A stretch of DNA of 18,794 bases from Dehalococcoidia bacterium (GCA_030626915.1 DAOUTC010000006.1:1-18794); one strand, 5' to 3'; shown: positions 1-6,938, numbered from the stretch's first letter. The notes: generated by a model not told the origin, from the sequence alone. Numbers and translations: made by a program.

Positions 1-291
1 ACAATACAATGTCCCCTTTGATAGTTGTTCTTCAGCCGCCTTGACTAATAAAGGATGTGCATGCCCAGCCAGCACTGCCCCAAAAGCCATATTGAAATCG
101 ATATATTCATTACCATCTACATCCCAATATTTACTTCCCTTCGCATGATCCCAGAAGATTGGGTATGGCTCGTATGCCTGGAAGTTACTCGCTACACCTC
201 CCTGGAAACTCTTCTTAGCTCTTTCAAAACATTTTAAGGATGTCGGCGTCCTCCTTTCATATTCCTTCTCTAGCTCTTCTATACTTTTCAT
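1..291 (-). CDS. Class III aminotransferase, GSA-aminomutase-like (N-terminal part only)
   Basis: The gene starts at ATG 291-289 and is open to the left edge, giving the first 97 residues. An SD (AAGGAGGG, 303-296) lies 4-5 bases before the ATG and fixes the start. Residues 20-45 (CFERAKKSFQGGVASNF) match the N-terminal 'A...IPGGV.S' region of glutamate-1-semialdehyde aminomutase and related class III PLP aminotransferases. It is followed by the family hallmark 'G..YWDVDGNEYIDF' (about 51-67) and 'GH.HP' (77-80). The PLP lysine lies outside the window, so substrate cannot be decided: true HemL, a beta-amino-acid aminotransferase or another class III enzyme are all possible. It lies 118 bases downstream of the MoaD-like gene on the same strand and may be cotranscribed with the AOR locus or stand alone. 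The family call is firm; the exact function is open. Confidence 0.85.
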   Translation of the reverse strand, partial: MKSIEELEKEYERRTPTSLKCFERAKKSFQGGVASNFQAYEPYPIFWDHAKGSKYWDVDGNEYIDFNMAFGAVLAGHAHPLLVKAAEEQLSKGTLYC

Positions 292-409
292 TTAACCCTC
301 CTTTATTTTTGCAAAATTTGTAACATCTCCTTATTAGATTAGCTCAACTTTACTCACCTCTTTTCTCCTACTATGGTACTAACTCACTTATTCCATTGCT
401 GTCTGAATT

Positions 410-682
410 TCAACCACCAGCGACGGTAAACCGGATAGCAAGCTCATCATTTTCCTTTACTGGCTTATCTAGCTTGGCTGTATATGAATTGGTTGATTTT
501 ATATAGATTTGATAGGGGCCGTTCAATTCTCCTCGCTCAACATGAAGCCTCTTCTTGATGCCAGGAAATTGAGCTTCTAAGTTTTCAAGACACTCGCCAA
601 CACTTCGCCCTACCGTTTCAACTAGCATTTGACCATTGGTGAACTGCTGCAGCTGCCGACTAATGTTTACCTTGATACCCAT
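410..682 (-). CDS. MoaD/ThiS-family small sulfur-carrier protein, AOR-linked
   Basis: A 90-residue beta-grasp-type protein. It opens with a short strand (MGIKVNIS), has the 'VGECLENLEAQFPGIKKRL' helix typical of MoaD, then 'ENDELAIRF.VAGG' ending exactly in Gly-Gly. In this family the C-terminal Gly-Gly is adenylated and converted to a thiocarboxylate that donates sulfur. MoaD does this for the pyranopterin dithiolene and ThiS for thiazole. Placement directly after an AOR gene, whose enzyme needs a tungsten bis-pyranopterin, favours a role in making that cofactor; this is inference. The SD (AGGAGG, 700-695) is 12 bases from the ATG, a longer gap than usual, and a strong hairpin (704-730) sits just ahead of it. 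These may tune its translation relative to AOR. Confidence 0.85.
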   Translation of the reverse strand: MGIKVNISRQLQQFTNGQMLVETVGRSVGECLENLEAQFPGIKKRLHVERGELNGPYQIYIKSTNSYTAKLDKPVKENDELAIRFTVAGG

Positions 683-703
683 TATAGCTTACTACCTCCT
701 GAG

Positions 704-730
704 AGTTTGCTCAGACCCCTTGAGCAAACT
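704..730 (-). repeat. Intercistronic hairpin between AOR and moaD-like gene
   Basis: A perfect 10-base inverted repeat, AGTTTGCTCA / TGAGCAAACT, with a 7-base loop (714-720). It lies 6 bases after the AOR stop codon and 3 bases before the SD of the MoaD-like gene. No U-run follows, so it does not look like an intrinsic terminator. It could protect the AOR mRNA 3' end, be a processing site, or limit ribosome access to the moaD SD. The structure is directly visible; the role is inferred. Confidence 0.6.
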
Positions 731-736
731 TTCCTG

Positions 737-2509
737 CTACGGTGCTAATTCATCTATCCCCAGTTCACGAAGTTTCTCCGGTTTCGGGATACCTGTTTTT
801 TTATCCCATCCTCTAAGCTCATAATATTCATCAAGCATTCTCTCAAAATCATTAATAGGAATTTTCCAACCTGTATCTTTCATAGGTTCAGTAAACCTTT
901 TAGGCATACTGTCATCCTTTCTAGAGAAGTCTTCGCGCACATTAAACAACCTGGTTAAATTATAAACTCTCTCACCGAGGGTCATAAATTCTTTTTCATT
1001 AATGCTAAATCCAAGTGAAGAAAGGACCTCCGCTAACCATTCCGCCGAATATGGTACACAGTCGCAAGTTATAAGGCTCCATGCAGCGGCATTATAGTCC
1101 TGTAATTGCTTCACTAATTCTGCCTTTCCTGTAGTAGTAAATGGGTCTGCTGTCTTATCAACGACTTCCGCACCAGCTGGCCATGCTCTCTGATGACAAG
1201 CACCTCGATCAGCTGTGGCATAAGCAAGAGCCATCGCTCTCGAGCCCCTGGGGTCATACCCGGGAATCTCAAGACCCTTAACATGAAGGGCAAAATCCTC
1301 TGAGCCCTTTGCAATTTTTTCTGAGGCCACTTTCACACCTTCAGCGAGAAGGTTCCCTATCCCTTCTCTATTACCTACCATTTTTATTAATTCTATTTGT
1401 TTTTCCGCATCACCAAAATGAATCTTATAATCTATCAGGCCTTTTTCTGAGCATTCCATGGTGAAAGCAATAACATCTCCCATCGACATTACATCTATAC
1501 CATATTCGTTACATAGCCTTATGGATTCCACTACTGTACTTAAATCTCCCTGAGCACAATTCGCTCCCAGTAGCACTGTAGGTTCATATGATACTGGAGC
1601 TTCAGTACCCTTAAAAGGACCTCTATTTACTTTAACCGTGTTTCCACATCCAATGGGACATAGGTGGCAAGCAGATTTCTTTATAATATTCGGCCGCAGA
1701 GCATCCTCATTAATATTTTTAACTTTTTCAAATGAGCCGCTAGTAAAATTCCTTGTTGGTATAACATTTGCTGTGTTGCATATATCAATATTTGGTGTGA
1801 ACAAGCCACCGCTATAAAACTCCCTCAAGTCCTTATCATCGGCAAAACGCTTAAAATGTCTTTTCTGAAGCTCCTTTACTTTTTCAGAAATCTCAATTTT
1901 TCCATCGCTTTTAATTGCGATTGCCTTTAGATTCTTTGAGCCCATTACAGCTCCAGCGCCACCACGTCCTGCTGCTCCGGGACGTCCTGCTCCAGTGACA
2001 TTATTTAATATGCAGGCATATTTCACCAGATTTTCCCCACCAGGACCAATTGAGGCCACATTAAAACCTGGATAATATTTATCTGTTTCTGTAATAGTTT
2101 TTCCTTTAAGATGGGAGGCATCTTCTAGAGTTGCTTTTCGCCCCTCTATCTTCAAAGTAACCAGATTCGGGCTCTTCCCTTCAATGATAATCCCCAAAAA
2201 ACCTGCCTTTCTTAGCTCATATGAAAAATTACCACCAGCAAAAGAGTCAGCATATCCTCCTGTTAAGGGAGATTTCGTCGTCACTACATGATGTGTACAA
2301 CAAGGCATTATACCTGCCAGCGGGCCAGCCATGAATATAACTTTGTTATCAGGACTTAGTGGGTCAATTTTGGCTTTTACTTCTTTATAAAGATAATAAG
2401 CGGCTAAACCCTTTCCACCAATATACTTGCTTATCAATTGAGACGGTATTATTTCTTCTTTTATTGAACCTTCTGACAAGTTGACCCTAAATAGTTTGTA
2501 ATCTTGCAT
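737..2509 (-). CDS. Tungsten-type aldehyde:ferredoxin oxidoreductase family enzyme (divergent)
   Basis: A 590-residue protein of normal AOR length. AORs oxidise aldehydes to acids with ferredoxin, using a W-bis-pyranopterin and one [4Fe-4S] cluster, in the cytoplasm. Domain 1 (1-205) has 'RVNLSEG', 'YIGGKGLA' (29-36), 'TTKSPLTGGYADS' (77-89), 'GPGGEN' (155-160) and 'GRPGAAGRGGAGAVMGSKNLKAI' (175-197). The cluster cysteines are C281, C284 and C288 (CHLCPIGC) plus C482. 'SYEPTVLLGANC' (307-318) and 'DRGACHQRA' (434-442) also fit. Two cofactor-site positions are odd: the usual D-x-x-G-L/I-C before the fourth cysteine reads W477-S-L-I480-T-C482, and the usual Arg around 73-74 is His-His. The protein may therefore belong to a less studied AOR subgroup, with an unknown substrate. 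SD GGAGG lies 9 bases before the ATG. It is the second cistron after a broken AOR copy and is followed by a MoaD-like gene. Confidence 0.92.
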   Translation of the reverse strand: MQDYKLFRVNLSEGSIKEEIIPSQLISKYIGGKGLAAYYLYKEVKAKIDPLSPDNKVIFMAGPLAGIMPCCTHHVVTTKSPLTGGYADSFAGGNFSYELRKAGFLGIIIEGKSPNLVTLKIEGRKATLEDASHLKGKTITETDKYYPGFNVASIGPGGENLVKYACILNNVTGAGRPGAAGRGGAGAVMGSKNLKAIAIKSDGKIEISEKVKELQKRHFKRFADDKDLREFYSGGLFTPNIDICNTANVIPTRNFTSGSFEKVKNINEDALRPNIIKKSACHLCPIGCGNTVKVNRGPFKGTEAPVSYEPTVLLGANCAQGDLSTVVESIRLCNEYGIDVMSMGDVIAFTMECSEKGLIDYKIHFGDAEKQIELIKMVGNREGIGNLLAEGVKVASEKIAKGSEDFALHVKGLEIPGYDPRGSRAMALAYATADRGACHQRAWPAGAEVVDKTADPFTTTGKAELVKQLQDYNAAAWSLITCDCVPYSAEWLAEVLSSLGFSINEKEFMTLGERVYNLTRLFNVREDFSRKDDSMPKRFTEPMKDTGWKIPINDFERMLDEYYELRGWDKKTGIPKPEKLRELGIDELAP

Positions 2510-2528
2510 TAAACTTCACCTCCAATCA

Positions 2529-2900
2529 TTAATATTTTTCTGTATGCTTATTTTCCCGGATTATAAGTGTATCATATCCTGTTTTCTTAAAGGCAGGTCC
2601 CCAATTTGCTCCCGCCATACTGTTGGCATAAGTTTTAGTAAGGGGAGACTTAGTTGACACGCAAAACTTTGCATCTCCAGGTATTCCAGTGCCCTGAAAC
2701 GGGCCAACTGCAAAGATAACTCGATTTTCGGGGTCGAAAGGTTTAACATCCACCCCCACTTCATCATATATTATTTTCCCCGCAAGTCCATCACCGCCGA
2801 TAAAGTTGATATAGAAATTCTCCGGAAATTCCTCTGTATGTGTAGTTCTTTTACTTAAATCTACACGCAAACTTTCCTCCATATGCCTTGCATATGACAC
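2529..2900 (-). pseudogene. Remnant of a second AOR gene: frameshifted at the start and truncated
   Basis: The open frame from GTG 2900 encodes 123 residues that match only the first part of AOR: 'LRVDLSKRT', 'NFIGGDGLAGKIIYDE', 'VGPFQGTGIP', 'STKSPLTKTYANSMAGANWGPAFKKTGYDTLIIRE'. The remaining 470 or so residues, including all cluster cysteines, are missing; the stop lies 19 bases before the intact AOR gene. The natural start looks like ATG 2893-2891, with AGGAGG (2905-2900) six bases away. It reads MQGIWRKV and then leaves frame to a TAG at 2863-2861. Adding one T in the TTT run (2871-2869) would give MQGIWRKVLRVDLS, a typical AOR N-terminus. So there are two independent lesions. The sequence differs clearly from the intact copy, so it is an old paralogue and not a recent duplicate. 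A stand-alone AOR N-domain protein started from GTG is the less likely alternative. Confidence 0.8.
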
Positions 2901-2926
2901 CTCCTGCTTTAAATAGTGAATTGCTA

Positions 2927-2956
2927 ATAATAATCGCTGGCTCAGTTGGCTGTCAA
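2927..2956 (-). promoter_or_regulatory. Sigma-70-type promoter of the AOR operon
   Basis: TTGACA (2956-2951) and TATTAT (2932-2927) are separated by 18 bases, one mismatch from consensus in total. Transcription would start near 2920, about 27 bases before the natural ATG of the broken first AOR gene. A 10-base palindrome GGCTATAGCC (2966-2975) lies just upstream of the -35 and could be a regulator site. This promoter likely still serves the intact AOR and moaD genes. Confidence 0.65.
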
Positions 2957-3029
2957 TACTTTTTCGGCTATAGCCCGGATTGTGTCCACCCCTGTCTTTC
3001 AGATTAGGAGCCTTTTTGTAGGTTAGGGC

Positions 3030-3263
3030 TTATCTTCTACAAGTAGAGCAACTGAGGGCAGAGCACGTGGCACAAGGGCTGCTTTCACCAATCGAGGGAG
3101 ACACTCCTCCAGTATCTCCGGAAGGGGAATTAAAGGAGGAGAAAATTCGCTTGGCACCGTTATGACAATGGGGGCAGGGAGCAGCTTTGTTTGATTGGCT
3201 TAAAGGACGAAGCAACTCAAATTTAAAATTACAGTGAGGACAAAAATATTCGTAGATAGGCAT
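3030..3263 (-). CDS. FmdB-family zinc-ribbon regulatory protein
   Basis: A 77-residue protein beginning MPIYEYFCPHC, the signature start of the FmdB/CxxC_CxxC_SSSS family. The zinc ribbon uses C8, C11, C30 and C33 (two CPHC knuckles). The family's usual tail is Ser- and Gly-rich; here it ends with a second Cys cluster (C64, C67, C72, C75). The name comes from a putative regulator of formamidase, but the true role in most bacteria is unknown. A strong SD (AAAGGAGG) precedes the ATG. The gene starts 11 bases after the NifU-domain gene, so the two form an operon. The shared theme of metal or Fe-S handling is suggestive only. Confidence 0.88.
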   Translation of the reverse strand: MPIYEYFCPHCNFKFELLRPLSQSNKAAPCPHCHNGAKRIFSSFNSPSGDTGGVSPSIGESSPCATCSALSCSTCRR

Positions 3264-3274
3264 TTCTACCTCCT

Positions 3275-3493
3275 TTAGATAGCAACCACTTCCTTAACCT
3301 CGGGCACTTCCTCCCTGAGTAGTCGCTCGATTCCATGCTGCAAGGTCATGGCTGCCATAGGGCAGCCGCTACAGGCACCGGTCAACCTCAGCCTAACCAC
3401 ACCTTCCTTCACATCCACCAGTTCAACATTCCCACCGTCAGCCAGTAAAGAAGGCCTTATTTTGTTAAGTGCTGCTTCTACCTTTTCTCGCAT
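3275..3493 (-). CDS. NifU C-terminal (NFU) domain Fe-S scaffold/carrier protein
   Basis: A 72-residue single-domain protein. 'VEAALNKIRPSLLADGGNVELVDV' and 'VRLRLTGACSGCPMAAMTLQHGIE' are the NFU fold with its C41-x-x-C44 motif. In NFU proteins this CxxC from each monomer binds a transient [4Fe-4S] cluster delivered to apo-proteins. No NifU N-domain or A-type carrier is fused. The SD AGGAGG is 5-6 bases before ATG 3493. It leads a two-gene operon with the FmdB-like gene. Such a carrier would serve the Fe-S-rich AOR and hydrogenase encoded nearby, although general housekeeping is equally possible. Confidence 0.92.
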   Translation of the reverse strand: MREKVEAALNKIRPSLLADGGNVELVDVKEGVVRLRLTGACSGCPMAAMTLQHGIERLLREEVPEVKEVVAI

Positions 3494-3528
3494 GCTTACC
3501 TCCTATTAAAATCTTCTAACCGCACCCC

Positions 3529-3537
3529 ATTATAGCA
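3529..3537 (-). promoter_or_regulatory. Extended -10 promoter of the nfu-fmdB operon
   Basis: TGCTATAAT on the minus strand (3537-3529) is a perfect -10 with the TGn extension. No convincing -35 lies 16-18 bases upstream, as is common for extended -10 promoters. The predicted start near 3522 gives a leader of about 30 bases carrying the SD of the NFU gene. Confidence 0.5.
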
Positions 3538-3581
3538 CCTGGTAGATTCTTTTAGAAAATCTCCTCGCTCAGGGTTCCCAT

Positions 3582-3660
3582 AAACTCAAAATCCTAATTT
3601 CTAAGCTCTAAACAAATTCAAAATCCAGATTCCAAACTTTAGGCTCTTGTATTTAGTATT
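3582..3660. repeat. A/T-rich intergenic segment with short imperfect direct repeats
   Basis: The motif TCAAAATCC occurs at 3586-3594 and again at 3618-3626 (32-base step), embedded in alternating AAATTC, TCTAAG and TTTAGG words on a C-poor background. Read on the minus strand it is a run of GAATTT / GGATTTTG / TTTAGAG words. Such wordy strings occur as dispersed intergenic repeats in some environmental genomes. No coding potential or terminator hairpin was seen here. It lies between the antiporter gene and the nfu operon. Confidence 0.4.
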
Positions 3661-3661
3661 T

Positions 3662-4864
3662 CTAGTCTTTTTTGGGTAAAGACCGGGCAAATAGTATGGG
3701 CGCCACAGTAGAACTGATAATTGCTATTAGGATAATTGTCGAATTCATGGCTTCACTGATTGCACCGAACTGTAGAGCAATAGCTGCAACAGCGATGGTA
3801 AAACCAAGCCGTGAGCTCAAGAGAATGCCAGCACTGAGCGAATCTCGTAGCGAATAACGAACACATAAAATCAAAGAAGGCAATACTTTGATTAAGAACG
3901 CTGCTACAATTAAGAGTAAAGTAAGAAGAATGGCTTGGTTCGAGCTTACCAGGGCAGATAAATCAAAGCGAACTCCTATCATAATGAAGAATATGGGAAT
4001 AAAGAAGCCATATCCTAAAGCATCAAGCTTGCCTTCCAACCTAGAAGCTCCCTCGGGTGGTATTGCAATCCCAGCAAGTAACGCCCCCAATATGAATTCA
4101 ATGCCGAGCCACTGCGCAAGAACAACGAAGAGCATCATTAAGACTATTGCACCCCTAACGTGAGGGTGCCAGCCAGCATAGGTAAACTTGCTTATAACCT
4201 GCTGAATCCTGCCAAGTGATACAAACTTCCCGCCAAACCTGGCCATGAGAGAGAAGGCAGCAAAGAGAACAAAGATTGAAGCTATGCTTTTTACTATCAA
4301 TCCTCCCTCCTGAGTAGCTATCACAAAAGTAACAAGGGCAGCAATCACCACATCAGATATGACAGCAGCGAGTAAAATCACCTGCTTTAAAGATGTATCC
4401 TCAGGCATATGCTCCTTTACGGTAGGAACAACTATGTCCACCGAGGTAGTGCAAAGAATGAGAGACAGTAAAAATATATTTTCGGTAAATCCTAGCCAGG
4501 TGATACCACGAGCTACAGCAAACGAAATAGCAAAAGTAAGGAGGAAAATTATGATTGCCATAACCATTGGGTTAAACAAGAAGCGTTCTTTTATTTGCTG
4601 ACGCCGCTGAACGGTAATAAGTTGAGATAAGTCAATCTCTAAACCTGTCATAAACATGAGAAGAGCAAAGCCGAAAAGATAGAGAAAATCTAACCAAGGA
4701 TTGGGGTGGATTAGATTGAAACCACTTTTGCCAATGATAATCCCACCGATAATCTCTCCCACAACACTGGGGATAACCAGCCATCTAATATGAGAGGTGA
4801 GTAGAGGTATGATAAACGCCAGAATAGTGATGATTAATAAAGGAAGTAAGTCTATTTGTTGCAT
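3662..4864 (-). CDS. Kef-type monovalent cation/proton antiporter (CPA2 family), no TrkA domain
   Basis: A 400-residue, almost wholly hydrophobic protein with about eleven to twelve predicted membrane helices, matching the Na+/H+ exchanger domain of the CPA2 (KefB/NapA) family. Typical pieces are 'LVIPSVVGEIIGGIIIGKSGF' in helix 2 (about 30-50), 'FALLMFMTGLEIDLSQL' (about 66-82), 'LILCTTSVDIVVPTVKE', 'EFILGALLAGIAIPPEG' and 'FFIPIFFIMIGVRFDLSAL'. The protein ends at residue 400 without the RCK/TrkA-N ligand-gating domain seen in KefB/KefC. It would exchange Na+ or K+ for protons across the inner membrane; the ion cannot be read from sequence. A GAGGGG SD lies 3 bases before ATG. It stands alone, with spacers on both sides. 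Confidence 0.88.
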   Translation of the reverse strand: MQQIDLLPLLIITILAFIIPLLTSHIRWLVIPSVVGEIIGGIIIGKSGFNLIHPNPWLDFLYLFGFALLMFMTGLEIDLSQLITVQRRQQIKERFLFNPMVMAIIIFLLTFAISFAVARGITWLGFTENIFLLSLILCTTSVDIVVPTVKEHMPEDTSLKQVILLAAVISDVVIAALVTFVIATQEGGLIVKSIASIFVLFAAFSLMARFGGKFVSLGRIQQVISKFTYAGWHPHVRGAIVLMMLFVVLAQWLGIEFILGALLAGIAIPPEGASRLEGKLDALGYGFFIPIFFIMIGVRFDLSALVSSNQAILLTLLLIVAAFLIKVLPSLILCVRYSLRDSLSAGILLSSRLGFTIAVAAIALQFGAISEAMNSTIILIAIISSTVAPILFARSLPKKD

Positions 4865-4889
4865 AAACCCCTCATAAATATAGGTCTGC

Positions 4890-5027
4890 TTAAGGGGGGC
4901 TGATATCAGCGTTTAAATATTCTCGCATCATCGCCATCGTAGTTTCAACGCAAGCCATAGGATATGCCGCTTGTTCCTCTATGATCTTAACCTTAACAAT
5001 TTTATGGAATAAATCCCCTCCATGAAA
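4890..5027 (-). other. Possible coding remnant or tiny ORF in the antiporter-gltX spacer
   Basis: On the minus strand an open frame of 45 codons with no ATG at its head translates to a protein-like peptide. It contains KIVKVKIIEEQ, PMACVETTMAMM and REYLNADISPP. The same frame upstream of the TAA at 5030-5028 is also open back into the end of gltX, reading DRLQKLTAEIKPANIES. An AGGGG lies just inside the ORF, but no standard start follows it in frame. I do not recognise a family. It may be the tail of a decayed gene, or chance. The rest of the 249-base spacer shows only a 12-base palindrome (4899-4910). Confidence 0.25.
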
Positions 5028-5113
5028 TTATGCTGGGCTCTCTATGTTAGCGGGTTTGATTTCTGCGGTCAATTTTTGCAATCTATCTACTTGGGTATTG
5101 CATGATACTTTGG

Positions 5114-6595
5114 TTATAGCAGAGTGAGTATCCTTTGCAAGGCGGTAGTGAGTCGTTTGAGGCATCTCTCTTTGCCCAATACTGCCATAGTTTGAAACAA
5201 GGGTGGTGCTGCAGTGCAGCCTGTGGTAGCCACTCGTAATAAGCCGAAGAATTTTCCTGCGCTTAAGTTTAACTCCGCAGCCAAGGGGCGTAGAATACCC
5301 TCAAGTGAATTGGCGTCCCAAACGCCTGCTATTTTTAACCTCCGCAAAGCAATTTCAATAGCTTGAGTAGCTGTTTTGGCATCCAACCCGCTACTTAAAA
5401 ATAGGCTGGGGTCATATTGCAACTCATCAAGGAAGAAAAAGCTGCCAAGTTGAGGAATCTCAGCTAAAGTCTTAGCACGCTCTTGAAGCAAAGGCATAAT
5501 TTGGCGAATATAATTGCTACACAATGGACGTTTTACTGAAGCGGGTAAATGTCTATCTAAAAATGGAATGGCTTGTTGAATAAACTCTTCTGGGCGCAGT
5601 TGTCGCAGGTAAACTCCATTCATCCACTCCAGCTTACGCTTATTAAAGATAGCCGCAGTTTTGCTCACTCTTTCCAGAGAGAAGTGTTTTATTAATTCTT
5701 CTCGGCTTAGCAACTCAGTTCTATCATCAAGGGACCAACCCAGCAGTGCTAGGAAGTTAATCATCGCCTGAGGAAGATAACCTTGTTCTTTGTAATCAAC
5801 GATAGTAGTGGCGCCATGTCGCTTGGAGAGCTTAGCTCTGTCGGGACCCAGTATCATAGGTAAATGAGCAAATCGCGGGGGCTGCCAATTTAGAGCTTGA
5901 TAAAGTACTATGTGGCGAGGGGTACTGGAAAGCCATTCATCAGCTCTAAGGACATGGGAAATAGCCATTAAGTGGTCATCCACAATGTTGGCCAGATGAT
6001 ACGTGGGATAACCGTCGGATTTAAGCAGGACGAGATCATCTAAAGTACTATTTTTGAAAGTCACTTGACCGCGGATTAAATCATGGAAAGTGGTTTCTCC
6101 CTGAAGCGGCATTTTAAAGCGGACTACAGGAATAATACCGCTTGCCTCCAGTTGAAGTTTTTCCTGCTGGGTTAAATATCGGCAGTGGCCATCATATTTT
6201 GGTGGCTGCTTCCGTCTCATTTGCTCCCGGCGCATCACTGCTAGCCGCTCCGTAGAACAGTAGCACAGATAAGCATAATCCTCTTTAAGCAGTCTGTTTG
6301 CCACTTCGTGGTAATAGTGTAATCTTTGCGATTGAAAATAGGGACCCTCGTCCCAATCTAGCCCAAGCCACCTTAAACTATCTAGTATGACACCCTCTGC
6401 TCCCTCTACCTTACGGGTGATGTCCGTGTCCTCAATGCGTAGGATAAACTTACCACCATGATGGCGAGCAAAAAGCCAGTTGAATAGGGCGGTTCTAATG
6501 TTACCTAAATGGGGATAACCAGTGGGGCTAGGGGCAAAACGGACTCTAACTGATGTCTTTAACGCGGACTCCATAATTATAACATTATGGCACAT
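5114..6595 (-). CDS. gltX: Glutamyl-tRNA synthetase
   Basis: A 493-residue class I aminoacyl-tRNA synthetase that charges tRNA-Glu (and perhaps tRNA-Gln if an amidotransferase is present). The catalytic signature 'RFAPSPTGYPHLGN' (19-32, the HIGH motif as H29-L-G-N32) and the KMSKS equivalent K255-L-S-K-R259 are intact. 'RIEDTD' (53-58) and 'WDEGPYFQS' (81-89) follow. The SWIM/zinc-like insert has C111, C113 and C138, but the fourth position seen as His in the E. coli enzyme is Tyr140, so zinc binding is doubtful. The helical anticodon-binding part (about 320-493) is full length. ATG 6595 is preceded by AGGGG with a 4-base gap; the ATG seven codons later has no SD, so the longer form is kept. 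The 86-codon coiled-coil gene lies 45 bases upstream, probably in the same transcript. Confidence 0.96.
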   Translation of the reverse strand: MCHNVIIMESALKTSVRVRFAPSPTGYPHLGNIRTALFNWLFARHHGGKFILRIEDTDITRKVEGAEGVILDSLRWLGLDWDEGPYFQSQRLHYYHEVANRLLKEDYAYLCYCSTERLAVMRREQMRRKQPPKYDGHCRYLTQQEKLQLEASGIIPVVRFKMPLQGETTFHDLIRGQVTFKNSTLDDLVLLKSDGYPTYHLANIVDDHLMAISHVLRADEWLSSTPRHIVLYQALNWQPPRFAHLPMILGPDRAKLSKRHGATTIVDYKEQGYLPQAMINFLALLGWSLDDRTELLSREELIKHFSLERVSKTAAIFNKRKLEWMNGVYLRQLRPEEFIQQAIPFLDRHLPASVKRPLCSNYIRQIMPLLQERAKTLAEIPQLGSFFFLDELQYDPSLFLSSGLDAKTATQAIEIALRRLKIAGVWDANSLEGILRPLAAELNLSAGKFFGLLRVATTGCTAAPPLFQTMAVLGKERCLKRLTTALQRILTLL

Positions 6596-6640
6596 TTAGC
6601 CCCTATAATATCGCTAGAAGGCTAAGACTCTAAAAAAACG

Positions 6641-6901
6641 CTATTTAGAAAGGACTCGTTGCAAACCTTTTAGCTGTTCTAAGTGCTTTTTAAGTCTTTG
6701 GGCAAGCTGCTCAACGTGTTTCAGGGCATTCTCAGTATCTTCTATGTCTGTAGTTACCTTGAACAGAATCTCACTTCGCCGTTGGCTTAGCTCGGCTTCA
6801 AAATTAGCCAGCTCCTCTACTTTGTTTCCCTCCGTCAGATAAGATAAAAAATCATTTTCTCTTTGCGCTTGCTCACTACTAAGTTGACCAAAAGACCTCA
6901 A
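6641..6901 (-). CDS. Small coiled-coil protein of unknown function
   Basis: An 86-residue, highly charged, mostly helical protein with no Cys and no membrane segment. Residues about 30-86 show heptad-like spacing of Leu, Val and Ile (ELANFEAELSQ, ALKHVEQLAQRLKKHLEQLKGL), suggesting a dimeric coiled coil. I do not recognise a family. Start is TTG 6901-6899; an AAAGGA SD lies about 9 bases upstream and no ATG occurs near the head of the frame. A candidate promoter lies at 6939-6967. It precedes gltX by 45 bases on the same strand. Good codon structure, an SD and operon position argue that it is real. Confidence 0.65.
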   Translation of the reverse strand: MRSFGQLSSEQAQRENDFLSYLTEGNKVEELANFEAELSQRRSEILFKVTTDIEDTENALKHVEQLAQRLKKHLEQLKGLQRVLSK

Positions 6902-6938
6902 TTTACTAATTCCTTTCTACTTTTATTTTGTGTTGGAA

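Noticed and set aside
55..237. Plus-strand 60-codon ORF at the left edge
   Set aside because: It is the shadow of the minus-strand aminotransferase gene, which has an SD and clear family motifs in this stretch.
292..409. Possible small RNA or leader ORF between the MoaD-like gene and the aminotransferase
   Set aside because: No hairpin, start codon with a usable frame, or clear promoter was found; it seems a plain 118-base leader.
2561..2767. 68-codon minus-strand ORF overlapping the AOR remnant in another frame
   Set aside because: Its translation shows no AOR or other motif, while the remnant frame does, so it is not a continuation of the broken gene.
4899..4910. Palindrome GCTGATATCAGC after a G run in the antiporter-gltX spacer
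   Set aside because: Only 12 bases, no loop or U-run, so not a terminator; operator use cannot be supported.
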